NCBI GenBank assembly: GCA_014523495.1 | Contig: JAATVM010000124.1 | Coordinates: 1-6,109, forward strand | DNA length: 6,109 nt | Reading direction: 5' to 3' | From: Nitrososphaerales archaeon TH1920 | GTDB taxonomy: Archaea; Thermoproteota; Nitrososphaeria; Nitrososphaerales; Nitrososphaeraceae | Shown: positions 1 through 5,065 of the stretch, piece by piece | How the letters are laid out: every line of letters starts with the position of its first letter | Numbering within the stretch: position 1 is the first letter of the stretch | The notes under the pieces: generated by a model | Database searches by the model: none | Told to the model about the DNA's origin: nothing | What the model saw: only the letters and a program-made list of their open reading frames with translations | Program-made: the position numbers and the translations under genes

Positions 1-140
1 ATACTTTACCAAGACACATGATCATAATTTGAAATTAAATCTTGGTTTACAATAGCTATGACAATATATCGATCGTGGATCTGATAAACCAATGCGTATT
101 CTAAGCCTTAAATGATTTCTTTAACTGTTGGAATATCGGA

Positions 141-150
141 TTAAATAATA
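141..150 (+). promoter_or_regulatory. TATA-like box for the membrane protein/DUF3179 operon
   Basis: TTAAATAATA lies about 35 bases before the GTG at 181. An archaeal start site about 25 bases downstream would fall near 170, giving a leader of roughly ten bases. A weak Shine-Dalgarno-like AGGT sits at 169-172. It is the only good TATA-like run close to the first gene. Inferred from spacing and composition only. Confidence 0.45.
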
Positions 151-180
151 GTTAGTCGTCTATAGTTCAGGTAAAGATCT

Positions 181-729
181 GTGAATATAAATCTCAGCTA
201 CAGTGCAAGGAAGGCCTTGACGAAGGGCATAATTATAGCTGCCATTACTTCCATTGCTTATCTTGCTGTGGTAGTAATAACAACTCCGAGCCTTCCACCT
301 GTAGCGGCACTTAAAGCTGCCTTTGCCATCAACTCATTAGTTATTATTGGCATTTCAGTTGGGGTTGGTGCACAGATCTTTATCTCCAGTTATGGTAAGG
401 GGATGGGATGTAGATTGGATAAGAAGAAAAAAGGAGTTTTTGGAGCTGGTTCAGGAAGTACTGCTATTAGTTCATTCTTCTCATTCTTTTCTCTTGTACC
501 ATTAGGATGTTGTGGGAGCTGGTTGTTGGTGCTCTCTTATCTTCCATCGGTTTTTGGCGGTACGTTGTCGGTTGCTTTAGTCGAATATTCAAGACCACTT
601 TCTTACATAGGTCTAGCGATAATACTTGGCTTCGCAGCACTTTCTGCCTTCAAACTTCACAAGGAATTAAAGCTAAGGAAAAAAGGTACCCAAAAGGTTC
701 GGGAGAGATCCAGGATTGAAAGTAGATAA
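181..729 (+). CDS. Four-helix membrane protein with a Cys-Cys pair, function unknown
   Basis: An integral membrane protein of 182 residues that I cannot assign to a named family. Hydrophobic segments are visible at about residues 15-34, 46-69, 94-124 and 139-157. A basic loop (MGCRLDKKKKG, about 75-85) lies between helices 2 and 3, and the C-terminal tail is strongly basic (KLRKKGTQKVRERSR), suggesting it faces the cytoplasm. Helix 3 carries adjacent cysteines C110-C111 after a Ser/Phe-rich stretch, and a third cysteine, C77, is in the basic loop. Paired cysteines inside a helix recall metal-handling membrane proteins such as MerT, but the overall sequence does not look like MerT, so this is only an analogy. 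The start is GTG at 181: an in-frame TAA at 172-174 rules out a longer form. The last 14 bases overlap the DUF3179 gene in another frame, so the two are very probably co-transcribed and translationally coupled. Confidence 0.85.
   Translation: MNINLSYSARKALTKGIIIAAITSIAYLAVVVITTPSLPPVAALKAAFAINSLVIIGISVGVGAQIFISSYGKGMGCRLDKKKKGVFGAGSGSTAISSFFSFFSLVPLGCCGSWLLVLSYLPSVFGGTLSVALVEYSRPLSYIGLAIILGFAALSAFKLHKELKLRKKGTQKVRERSRIESR
702..705 (+). promoter_or_regulatory. Shine-Dalgarno motif for the DUF3179 gene
   Basis: GGAG within GGGAGAG (701-707), inside the end of the upstream gene, lies about ten bases before the TTG at 716. It supports an internal operon start at this unusual codon. The leaderless-type genes elsewhere in the window lack such a motif. 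Confidence 0.55.
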
Positions 730-1846
730 ACTGCTCACAGGGACAAAACAGAAAAGGACAATTATTCTTGTAATATTAATTGCCGCAGTAGCTACTGTTG
801 TGGTAACGAGTTTTGGTTCCTTTTTTACCCCTAATTCTGCACAGATAGGACAACAGCCAAGCACTAGTAACAATGGAAATGGTGAACCCAAGCATATTGT
901 TCCTCTTGACAAGATAGTCAGTGGTGGACCTGCACCAGACGGGATCCCTTCTATTGATAATCCTAAGTTCGTATCAGTAGCTGAGGCTGATAAGTATTTG
1001 GAGAACTCTGAGCTAGTAGTCGGTCTCAATGTAAATGGTGATATTCGAGCCTATCCTCTTCAAATTTTAGTTTGGCACGAGATTGTAAATGACAATATTG
1101 GAGGCTCTCCTATAGCTGTAACGTACTGCCCATTATGCTTTACTAATCAGGTCTTCAATCGAACAATAAATGGTCAATCTGTAGAATTCGGGACATCAGG
1201 AAAATTGTATAACAGTAACCTTGTCATGTATGACAGAACAAGTAAATCACTTTGGAGTCAGGCTTTGGGACAAGGAATTGTGGGAAAATATGCTGGTATC
1301 AAACTGGAAAGGATTCCATTTGATGTAGCTTTCTGGAGGGAGTGGAAACAACTTTATCCAGATACTAAGGTTCTTTCAAGGGATACTGGTTCAACGAGGC
1401 CTTATGGCGCAGATCCGTATGGAAACTATTATACGAACAACGACCTGTTCTTTCCTGTTTCCAACAAAGATGATAGACTGGGCCTCAAGGAAATCGTAGT
1501 AGGACTTGAAAACGGTGGACAATATAGGGCATATAAATTGCAACAGATCGAAGACACCAATATAATAAACGACGAAATTAATGGTAAGTCAATTACTTTG
1601 TTTTCGATTCATCCAGCCATGGTGAGAGTATTTGATAGCATAGTAGACGGTCAGAAATTAGATTTTCAATATAATAAAAATAGTAGTAAGATAACGGATA
1701 AGCAAAGTGGTAGTAAATGGAATTTAGAAGGCATTGCTATAAAAGGATCAATGAAGGGCAAACACCTTACACGTCTTCCATTTGACGAAGGATTCTGGTT
1801 TGAATGGGTAGCTTTCCATCCTGAAACAGACGTGTATACAAGCTAG
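716..1846 (+). CDS. Membrane-anchored extracytoplasmic DUF3179 family protein
   Basis: A DUF3179 domain protein of 376 residues; the biochemical role of the family is not established to my knowledge. The N-terminus has basic residues and one hydrophobic helix (about 15-33) without a clear cleavage site, so it is probably anchored with the domain outside the cell. A polar Ser/Asn/Gly linker (about 45-57) follows. The family signature is clear: GDIRAYPLQILVWHEIVND (108-126), then the TYCPLC motif with C138 and C141, and the MYDRTSKSLWSQ region. The C-terminal half repeats the first at lower identity: VGLENGGQYRAYKLQ (262-276) mirrors VGLNVNGDIRAYPLQ (102-116), and LPFDEGFWFEW (354-364) mirrors IPFDVAFWREW (200-210). 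The second copy lacks the CxxC. The start is TTG at 716: it is the first possible start after an in-frame TAA at 674 and has a GGAG at good spacing. It overlaps the upstream gene by 14 bases. No T-rich terminator is obvious in the 229 bases that follow. Confidence 0.93.
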   Translation: MKVDKLLTGTKQKRTIILVILIAAVATVVVTSFGSFFTPNSAQIGQQPSTSNNGNGEPKHIVPLDKIVSGGPAPDGIPSIDNPKFVSVAEADKYLENSELVVGLNVNGDIRAYPLQILVWHEIVNDNIGGSPIAVTYCPLCFTNQVFNRTINGQSVEFGTSGKLYNSNLVMYDRTSKSLWSQALGQGIVGKYAGIKLERIPFDVAFWREWKQLYPDTKVLSRDTGSTRPYGADPYGNYYTNNDLFFPVSNKDDRLGLKEIVVGLENGGQYRAYKLQQIEDTNIINDEINGKSITLFSIHPAMVRVFDSIVDGQKLDFQYNKNSSKITDKQSGSKWNLEGIAIKGSMKGKHLTRLPFDEGFWFEWVAFHPETDVYTS

Positions 1847-2046
1847 TTATTGTAATGACAAAATAGGAAAGTAGCATAATCAGACTATTAGAGTTCAACT
1901 AAAGTCTTTATTGACACTAATGTTCCTGTTTAGTAACTACGTTTAGATAATTGGTAACCACTTAAAACTTACTAATGTATAATTATTTCATCCAACTTTA
2001 ATAGGTTTAACAATTCAATAACATCTTTGATGATTAAAGGAATTTG

Positions 2047-2053
2047 TTTTAAG
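2047..2053 (+). promoter_or_regulatory. TATA-like box for the thioredoxin gene
   Basis: TTTTAAG is centred 26 bases upstream of the ATG at 2076, the spacing expected if the transcript starts at or next to the start codon (leaderless). A purine-rich AAAGGAA just upstream (2036-2042) could serve as a TFB recognition element. There is no Shine-Dalgarno motif near the start, which agrees with this. Inferred from spacing. Confidence 0.5.
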
Positions 2054-2075
2054 TGAGATATTATTAACATCAAAT

Positions 2076-2429
2076 ATGTCAGTGGATTTAAAAACATCAG
2101 AATGGGATTCGTTGATATCGGACAAAAAACTTGTGGCAGCAGACTTTTGGGCAGAATGGTGTCCATATTGCGTACGGCTAAAGCCAATTTTTGAATCAGT
2201 GGCTGAAGACTATCAAGACATCAAATTCGTGAAAGTCAACGTACAAGAAGAAGCAGAGCTAGCCTCAAAGTATGGAATACAAGGAATACCAGTCATAAAA
2301 TTCTTTTGTGAAGGAAAAGAAGTAGGTGAAATTGTAGGATTTATTCCTGAAGATGAGCTAAAGAAGCAAGTAGAAAAGATAGCCAAAAATGTACCCAATT
2401 GTCTTAATAATACATCAATAAGAAGATAA
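2076..2429 (+). CDS. Thioredoxin-like protein with a CPYC active site
   Basis: A cytoplasmic thioredoxin-fold dithiol oxidoreductase of 117 residues, close to the usual thioredoxin length of 105-110 and with no signal peptide. Key parts are in order: the buried acid D23 in AADFWAEW; the redox pair C29 and C32 in WCPYC; the VKVNV strand (52-56); the cis-proline P72 in GIQGIPVIKFF; and a C-terminal helix (about 91-105). The active site is CPYC, the dipeptide typical of glutaredoxins, instead of the thioredoxin CGPC, although the flanking WAEW and cis-Pro segments are pure thioredoxin. Two further cysteines, C78 and C109, are present. The gene has its own probable promoter and stands alone, 229 bases after the DUF3179 gene. 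It could be a general thioredoxin or a specialised disulfide reductase; the electron donor is not visible here. The ATG start is supported by the TATA-like spacing. Confidence 0.93.
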   Translation: MSVDLKTSEWDSLISDKKLVAADFWAEWCPYCVRLKPIFESVAEDYQDIKFVKVNVQEEAELASKYGIQGIPVIKFFCEGKEVGEIVGFIPEDELKKQVEKIAKNVPNCLNNTSIRR

Positions 2430-2455
2430 TGCGTTTTACGTAAATATCATTCTTA

Positions 2456-2461
2456 TTTTTT
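2456..2461 (+). terminator. T-tract terminator after the thioredoxin gene
   Basis: A run of six T (in TCTTATTTTTTGC) lies 27 bases after the thioredoxin stop. It follows a 10-bp palindrome TTTACGTAAA at 2435-2444. Archaeal RNA polymerase can terminate at such U-tracts. It lies in the gap between converging genes, where a stop signal is expected. Confidence 0.45.
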
Positions 2462-2521
2462 GCTATATCTATGATGTACGCCACTTAACTCACTCTAGAA
2501 AATATGAAGTTTATAAGAAAT

Positions 2522-2535
2522 ACTCAGGGCTGAGT
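2522..2535 (-). terminator. Hairpin over the stop codon of the 45-residue gene
   Basis: ACTCAG-GG-CTGAGT is a perfect 6-bp inverted repeat with a two-base centre, spanning the TGA stop (2524-2526) of the minus-strand gene. On the minus strand it is followed by T-rich sequence (ATTTCTTATAAAC). It could mark the transcript end or be a binding site. The loop is very short, so the RNA stem would probably open to a four-base loop. Confidence 0.3.
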
Positions 2536-2661
2536 CACACATTGAGACTTCTTTCGTTTCTTAATGGCACTAATTAGAGCAGATATTCCATATGCGACAG
2601 CACAGGATGGGCATATGAAATTCATCCACTTTGGAGCTTCCTCTTCCTTTTTATCTTCCAT
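2524..2661 (-). CDS. 45-residue CPSC mini-protein, function unknown
   Basis: A short reading frame: ATG at 2661 on the minus strand, TGA at 2526-2524. The product has an acidic/lysine-rich head (MEDKKEEEAPKW), then FICPSC with C17 and C20, a short hydrophobic stretch (AVAYGISALISAI, about 21-33), a basic patch KKRKK and a last cysteine C41. A CPxC knuckle next to one hydrophobic helix suggests a metal-binding or redox-active microprotein that may lie against the membrane, but I do not recognise a family. Its ATG overlaps the end of the preceding minus-strand gene by 11 bases, the arrangement of a coupled operon, and this is the main argument for both genes. No Shine-Dalgarno motif is visible. 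Codons look natural, with no rare clusters. A chance frame cannot be excluded at this length. Confidence 0.5.
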   Translation of the reverse strand: MEDKKEEEAPKWMNFICPSCAVAYGISALISAIKKRKKSQCVTQP

Positions 2662-2962
2662 GAAGTATATCTAAGGATGTAAGCAAATAAGCCTTGCCTG
2701 CAAATGTTAGAGTTTTGATTGAAGAGTTAAAGTTTCTGTTTGAACTCCATACACATGAGTACGAGAGACAATCTTTTCCCGTCAATACATTCTCAGCATC
2801 ATTTTCTCCCTCTTTAATTAGATGTTTAATAGTAGAAATAGAAAAATCTGCATCATCAAAAAGGAAGTGTACGTCTTCGGTTCTCTCTATACGCATTATA
2901 TCAGAAATTATTGCCCCTATTTTTGAATCCACGTTTCGGTTTACCTTACTGGAAACTGACAT
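2651..2962 (-). CDS. Hypothetical protein of 103 residues
   Basis: I do not recognise this protein. It is soluble, with no signal or membrane segment, and has alternating charged and hydrophobic runs such as KIGAIISDIMRIERTEDVHF (14-33) and an acidic FLFDDADF. Its two cysteines lie close together in GKDCLSYSCVWSS (62-74). A plus-strand frame covers the same bases (2694-3011), but its product is rich in Ser, Phe and Ile and starts with TTG, as expected of an antisense shadow. The minus-strand frame uses many GNN codons and begins with ATG. The frame is open for 12 codons upstream of the ATG (to a TAA), but none is a usual start. A TTTAAAAA run at 3012-3005 would place the transcript start about 20 bases before the ATG. 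The end overlaps the 45-residue CPSC gene by 11 bases, suggesting an operon. Strand choice is the main uncertainty. Confidence 0.55.
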   Translation of the reverse strand: MSVSSKVNRNVDSKIGAIISDIMRIERTEDVHFLFDDADFSISTIKHLIKEGENDAENVLTGKDCLSYSCVWSSNRNFNSSIKTLTFAGKAYLLTSLDILHGR

Positions 2963-3004
2963 ATCCAGATCTAGTATTATTTGGAAAGAAATTCTCGATT
3001 ATGT

Positions 3005-3012
3005 TTTTTAAA
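3005..3012 (-). promoter_or_regulatory. TATA-like box for the minus-strand gene pair
   Basis: Read on the minus strand, TTTAAAAA lies about 46 bases before the ATG at 2962, which would give a start site near 2982 and a leader of about 20 bases. It is the best AT-box upstream of the pair. A-rich runs are common at this base composition, so support is weak. Confidence 0.3.
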
Positions 3013-3137
3013 TCCTAAGAATAATGACTTAACGCTTAGAATTGTTCCTATTTTGAGTTGGCACAAAACTTAACGTAATGAATAGGTGACTAGATGGATA
3101 TAATATTACCCTAGTTAGCAATTCTCAGCTTCATTGC

Positions 3138-3143
3138 TATAAG
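3138..3143 (+). promoter_or_regulatory. TATA-like box upstream of the leader hairpin
   Basis: TATAAG (in GCTATAAGATTAAC) predicts a start site near 3166, exactly where the inverted repeat at 3166-3198 begins. The transcript would then open with a hairpin and reach the 51-residue reading frame after about 50 bases. Inferred from spacing. Confidence 0.4.
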
Positions 3144-3165
3144 ATTAACATTGACAAATGACAAG

Positions 3166-3198
3166 CAGGTGAAATGTACCAAAACATTTACCTACCTG
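3166..3198 (+). promoter_or_regulatory. Imperfect inverted repeat / leader hairpin
   Basis: CAGGT-G-AAATGT (3166-3177) is complementary to ACATTT (3184-3189) and ACCTG (3194-3198), giving an inner 6-bp and an outer 5-bp stem around the loop ACCAAA. The right arm contains ACCT twice (ACCTACCTG), so the outer stem can form in two registers: ACCT at 3190-3193 with one bulged base, or ACCTG at 3194-3198 with an internal loop. It lies 19-51 bases before the small gene at 3217. It may be a structured 5' leader or an operator. No known riboswitch is recognised. Confidence 0.45.
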
Positions 3199-3216
3199 TT
3201 TTAGATACGATACAAT

Positions 3217-3372
3217 ATGCTAATTGATTCTATGATTGATTTGATTTTAGGAATGGGTTTGGGCATGGCTGTCAGTCCTCTGATAATGAAAGCAATCAAG
3301 AGCATCAGACAGAAAAGAAGGCTGAATAGAATTTTACATGAAATCTCGGCATTTCAAAGAGCACAACAATGA
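3217..3372 (+). CDS. 51-residue single-helix membrane microprotein
   Basis: A short gene from ATG 3217 to TGA 3372. Residues 4-24 are strongly hydrophobic and rich in Gly and Met (DLILGMGLGMAVSPLIM). An abruptly basic segment KAIKSIRQKRRLNRI (25-39) and a polar tail ending ALQ-like (AFQRAQQ) follow. This is the textbook pattern of a single membrane helix with a positively charged cytoplasmic side, and it is unlikely to arise by chance in an AT-rich frame. No family is recognised. The gene stands alone between a minus-strand pair and another small membrane frame. Upstream are a hairpin and a TATA-like box. If the transcript were leaderless, the box would have to be the poor ATTTACC at 3187-3193, so a leader of about 50 bases seems more likely. 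No Shine-Dalgarno motif is visible. Confidence 0.6.
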   Translation: MLIDSMIDLILGMGLGMAVSPLIMKAIKSIRQKRRLNRILHEISAFQRAQQ

Positions 3373-3407
3373 TAGTTAGTTACTTACTAGTTCGAGAGAT
3401 CTGAATC

Positions 3408-3440
3408 ACTGAGAAATTACTGAGAAATTACTGAGAAATG
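3408..3440 (+). repeat. Three tandem copies of an 11-bp unit
   Basis: ACTGAGAAATT occurs three times head to tail (3408-3418, 3419-3429, 3430-3440), with only the final base of the third copy changed (T to G). GAGATCT flanks the array on both sides (3396-3402 and 3440-3446); since its AGATCT core is palindromic, the two can also pair. Three units of 11 bp fall on one helical face, which suits cooperative protein binding, but replication slippage explains it equally well. Confidence 0.85.
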
Positions 3441-3544
3441 AGATCTTATAGTGCTTACTATCTAGAATGGTCAGAGATTTTTTATAGTGGTTACGGACAA
3501 TGGTAAAAAGTTAGAAGAATTAAATCACGACTAGTAATAATAAT

Positions 3545-3661
3545 TTGTTTGGAACAGAATTCTTTATCGCATTTGGAATCGGAGTATTAATCTCGGGTGG
3601 TGTAATCGCAATAAACTCTTTCGGTGGAGATATTCGGCAGTTCTTCAGAAGGGTGATTTAA
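3545..3661 (+). CDS. Possible 38-residue membrane microprotein (TTG start)
   Basis: The frame from TTG 3545 to TAA 3661 encodes a hydrophobic, glycine-rich helix (EFFIAFGIGVLISGGVIAI, about 5-23), then NSFGGDIRQFFRRVI with a basic end. As with the 51-residue neighbour, the layout is one membrane helix followed by a positively charged tail. There is no ATG or GTG in the open frame back to the TAA at 3521, so TTG is the only usual start. A TTAAAT run at 3520-3525 lies about 22 bases upstream, slightly closer than ideal for a leaderless transcript. The well-formed helix and charged tail argue for a real gene; the weak start and short length argue against. No family is recognised. Confidence 0.42.
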   Translation: MFGTEFFIAFGIGVLISGGVIAINSFGGDIRQFFRRVI

Positions 3662-3752
3662 ACCTAGATTACAATACTCGTTGGTATTACTTTGAACACT
3701 AGTTGTCACCGATGGTTGTAATGATCGAGCTATTATCGAAGGATAGTTTCTT

Positions 3753-3766
3753 TCAATTGCAATTGA
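3753..3766. promoter_or_regulatory. Perfect 14-bp palindrome, candidate operator
   Basis: TCAATTGCAATTGA is a perfect palindrome (two adjacent CAATTG hexamers with matching flanks). It ends 44 bases before the TATA-like box of the gene at 3839. The position and symmetry suit a dimeric winged-helix regulator acting from upstream. No regulator can be named; the site also lies 92 bases after the 38-residue frame. Confidence 0.4.
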
Positions 3767-3810
3767 TCTTGAACAGTTAAACAGCTTTTATGAGTATTAA
3801 AGGATTCACC

Positions 3811-3817
3811 TTTATAG
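3811..3817 (+). promoter_or_regulatory. TATA box of the secreted two-domain protein gene
   Basis: TTTATAG is centred 25 bases upstream of the ATG at 3839, the standard spacing for a leaderless archaeal transcript. The alternative GTG at 3833 would be only 19 bases away, too close to be the transcript start. The box therefore favours the ATG. Confidence 0.6.
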
Positions 3818-3838
3818 TTGTCCTAGTTCTTTGTGGCT

Positions 3839-4969
3839 ATGGCAAGTAACTATAATGGAAAGAACAAACTAAACAAGCCTTCAACAATAACACACATAAC
3901 AATTGTTGTTGCGATGATCATTACGTCAGCATTGACAGTAACGCTAAGTCAAGCGTTTGCACAAGAAGCTGCCCTGGGTTCAGTCTTAAAGTTATCTAGA
4001 GCAAGCGTGCCAATTGACATTCCATTGATAAAGGGATATGAGAACGGAAATGATATTTTCTTCATTGGTACTGATGTATCAGATAAAAAGAGTGCCGATC
4101 AATTAACTGAAATGACCAATTTTACGGTCAATGTAGCCCCATTATTGTCTCAGACACCTGAAGCAGCTCACGGACAAGTATACGTTTTCACAAATGGTGT
4201 TTCTGGAAAAGGACCAAATGGTTTTCAGCCCCCGGTTCTGAATGCAAAGCCAGGCGATGAAGCATATAGTCCGCTAACCCAAGTCAACATGGTTACTTGG
4301 AAGGACGCATCCGCAGCCAAGGAAGTAAAATCAGTACAAGAAATCACGGACACCGAGAAGAACGGAACGATTTCAATTAATAAAACTGGAATTATTGCCA
4401 ATCATCCTGCAGTTCAATGGGAAGGTGGCTCATTGAAGGTAAGAGAGGACAAGAAAATCAATGATGACACTCCTTATGGTCCGGCACAGGTCTTGAATAT
4501 CGACACGGAAAAGATGGTAGTAACCATGGTAGCTCATAGAGGATGGGGACCAGATGGCAAGAGCATTTATTATATAGTAACTGATGCCACTCCGGAAATG
4601 CCTGCCGCTATGATGGGTGTATCTTCAGTACCTTTTGATGAAAAACTTGCATCAACTCCAGTGGCGGTTGATCTATTCCAGTTCATGAATGGCATTAATG
4701 GTACCGGTCCAATGGGATTCCAAGCTGGGATAGGAGCGGCTAATCCAACCGACAAGAACTATAGTCCTATGTGGAAGATATCTTTTAATGAATGGAAAGA
4801 TCCGTCAAAAGCAAGGATTCTTGAAACAGTTGACGATTTAGTTGCAATGCAAAAAAGTGGGATGTTAACAATTACTCCAGCAATGGAAGGAAAGCATGTG
4901 GTGAACTGTCCATTCTTTGACCAATCTACTGTCTTCGATCATGAAAATAAGGTCTATTATAGTAGTTAG
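3839..4969 (+). CDS. Secreted two-repeat protein (DUF7482-like)
   Basis: An exported protein of 376 residues, function unknown. It has a basic N-terminus, a hydrophobic core (ITIVVAMIITSALTVTL, about 20-36) and a signal peptidase I-type site after AFA (about 41). The mature part has two related domains. Domain 1 (about 63-195) shows IFFIGTDVSD, a GPNGFQPP loop, YSPLTQV and WKD; domain 2 (about 235-365) shows IYYIVTDATPE, GPMGFQ, YSPMWKI and WKD in the same order. Each ends near an Asn-X-Pro: NHP in domain 1 and NCP in domain 2, where C357 is the only cysteine. The layout resembles DUF7482-type proteins annotated in archaea, by recollection and not checked. A cell-surface or extracytoplasmic role is inferred from the signal peptide. 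I prefer ATG 3839 over GTG 3833 (two residues longer) because of the TATA spacing. It is probably monocistronic: it has its own promoter, the upstream small frame ends 177 bases earlier, and a T-tract follows. Confidence 0.88.
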   Translation: MASNYNGKNKLNKPSTITHITIVVAMIITSALTVTLSQAFAQEAALGSVLKLSRASVPIDIPLIKGYENGNDIFFIGTDVSDKKSADQLTEMTNFTVNVAPLLSQTPEAAHGQVYVFTNGVSGKGPNGFQPPVLNAKPGDEAYSPLTQVNMVTWKDASAAKEVKSVQEITDTEKNGTISINKTGIIANHPAVQWEGGSLKVREDKKINDDTPYGPAQVLNIDTEKMVVTMVAHRGWGPDGKSIYYIVTDATPEMPAAMMGVSSVPFDEKLASTPVAVDLFQFMNGINGTGPMGFQAGIGAANPTDKNYSPMWKISFNEWKDPSKARILETVDDLVAMQKSGMLTITPAMEGKHVVNCPFFDQSTVFDHENKVYYSS

Positions 4970-4989
4970 CCATGACTACTAACACATCC

Positions 4990-4995
4990 TTTTTT
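4990..4995 (+). terminator. T-tract terminator after the secreted protein gene
   Basis: Six consecutive T (CATCCTTTTTTCTTG) begin 21 bases after the stop codon. No stem precedes it. Such U-tracts suffice for archaeal polymerase, so the regulator gene downstream is probably transcribed separately. Confidence 0.5.
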
Positions 4996-5036
4996 CTTGA
5001 AATGTTACACCTGAACTTTAACGGTTAGAGGATTAT

Positions 5037-5043
5037 CTTATTA
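5037..5043 (+). promoter_or_regulatory. TATA-like box for the CARF-like regulator gene
   Basis: CTTATTA is centred 26 bases upstream of the ATG at 5066, matching a leaderless start. No Shine-Dalgarno motif precedes the gene. The spacing favours ATG 5066 over the in-frame ATG 5075, though the latter (MKTLQIATFG) would better match the usual start of the fold. Confidence 0.45.
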
Positions 5044-5065
5044 CCAACTGGGTCGCATCAGATAT

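Noticed and set aside
8..46. Inverted repeat ACCAAGA / TCTTGGT at the left edge, and a short minus-strand frame from ATG 25 to the edge
   Set aside because: Seven-base arms with a 26-base spacer are weak, and the frame shows only eight codons with no properly spaced promoter; both may be chance.
673..1029. Minus-strand frame of 118 residues
   Set aside because: It lies opposite the DUF3179 gene, whose family signature is unmistakable; its product has no recognisable motif.
1972..2187. Minus-strand frame of 71 residues across the thioredoxin start
   Set aside because: Leu/Ile-rich product of AT-rich DNA, overlapping the thioredoxin promoter and active-site region.
2694..3011. Plus-strand frame of 105 residues starting at TTG
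   Set aside because: It overlaps the minus-strand 103-residue gene, has a Ser/Phe/Ile-rich shadow-like composition, and lacks the overlapping partner gene that supports the minus strand.
3027..3075. Direct repeat ACTTAACG (3027-3034 and 3068-3075)
   Set aside because: Two 8-bp copies without symmetry or a clear relation to a promoter are expected by chance in AT-rich DNA.
3408..3440. Tandem repeat as a CRISPR array
   Set aside because: The units are 11 bp and directly adjacent, with no spacers.
3833..3838. GTG 3833 as start of the secreted protein
   Set aside because: The TATA box at 3811-3817 is too close to it, while ATG 3839 has the normal distance; the two extra residues add nothing to the signal peptide.
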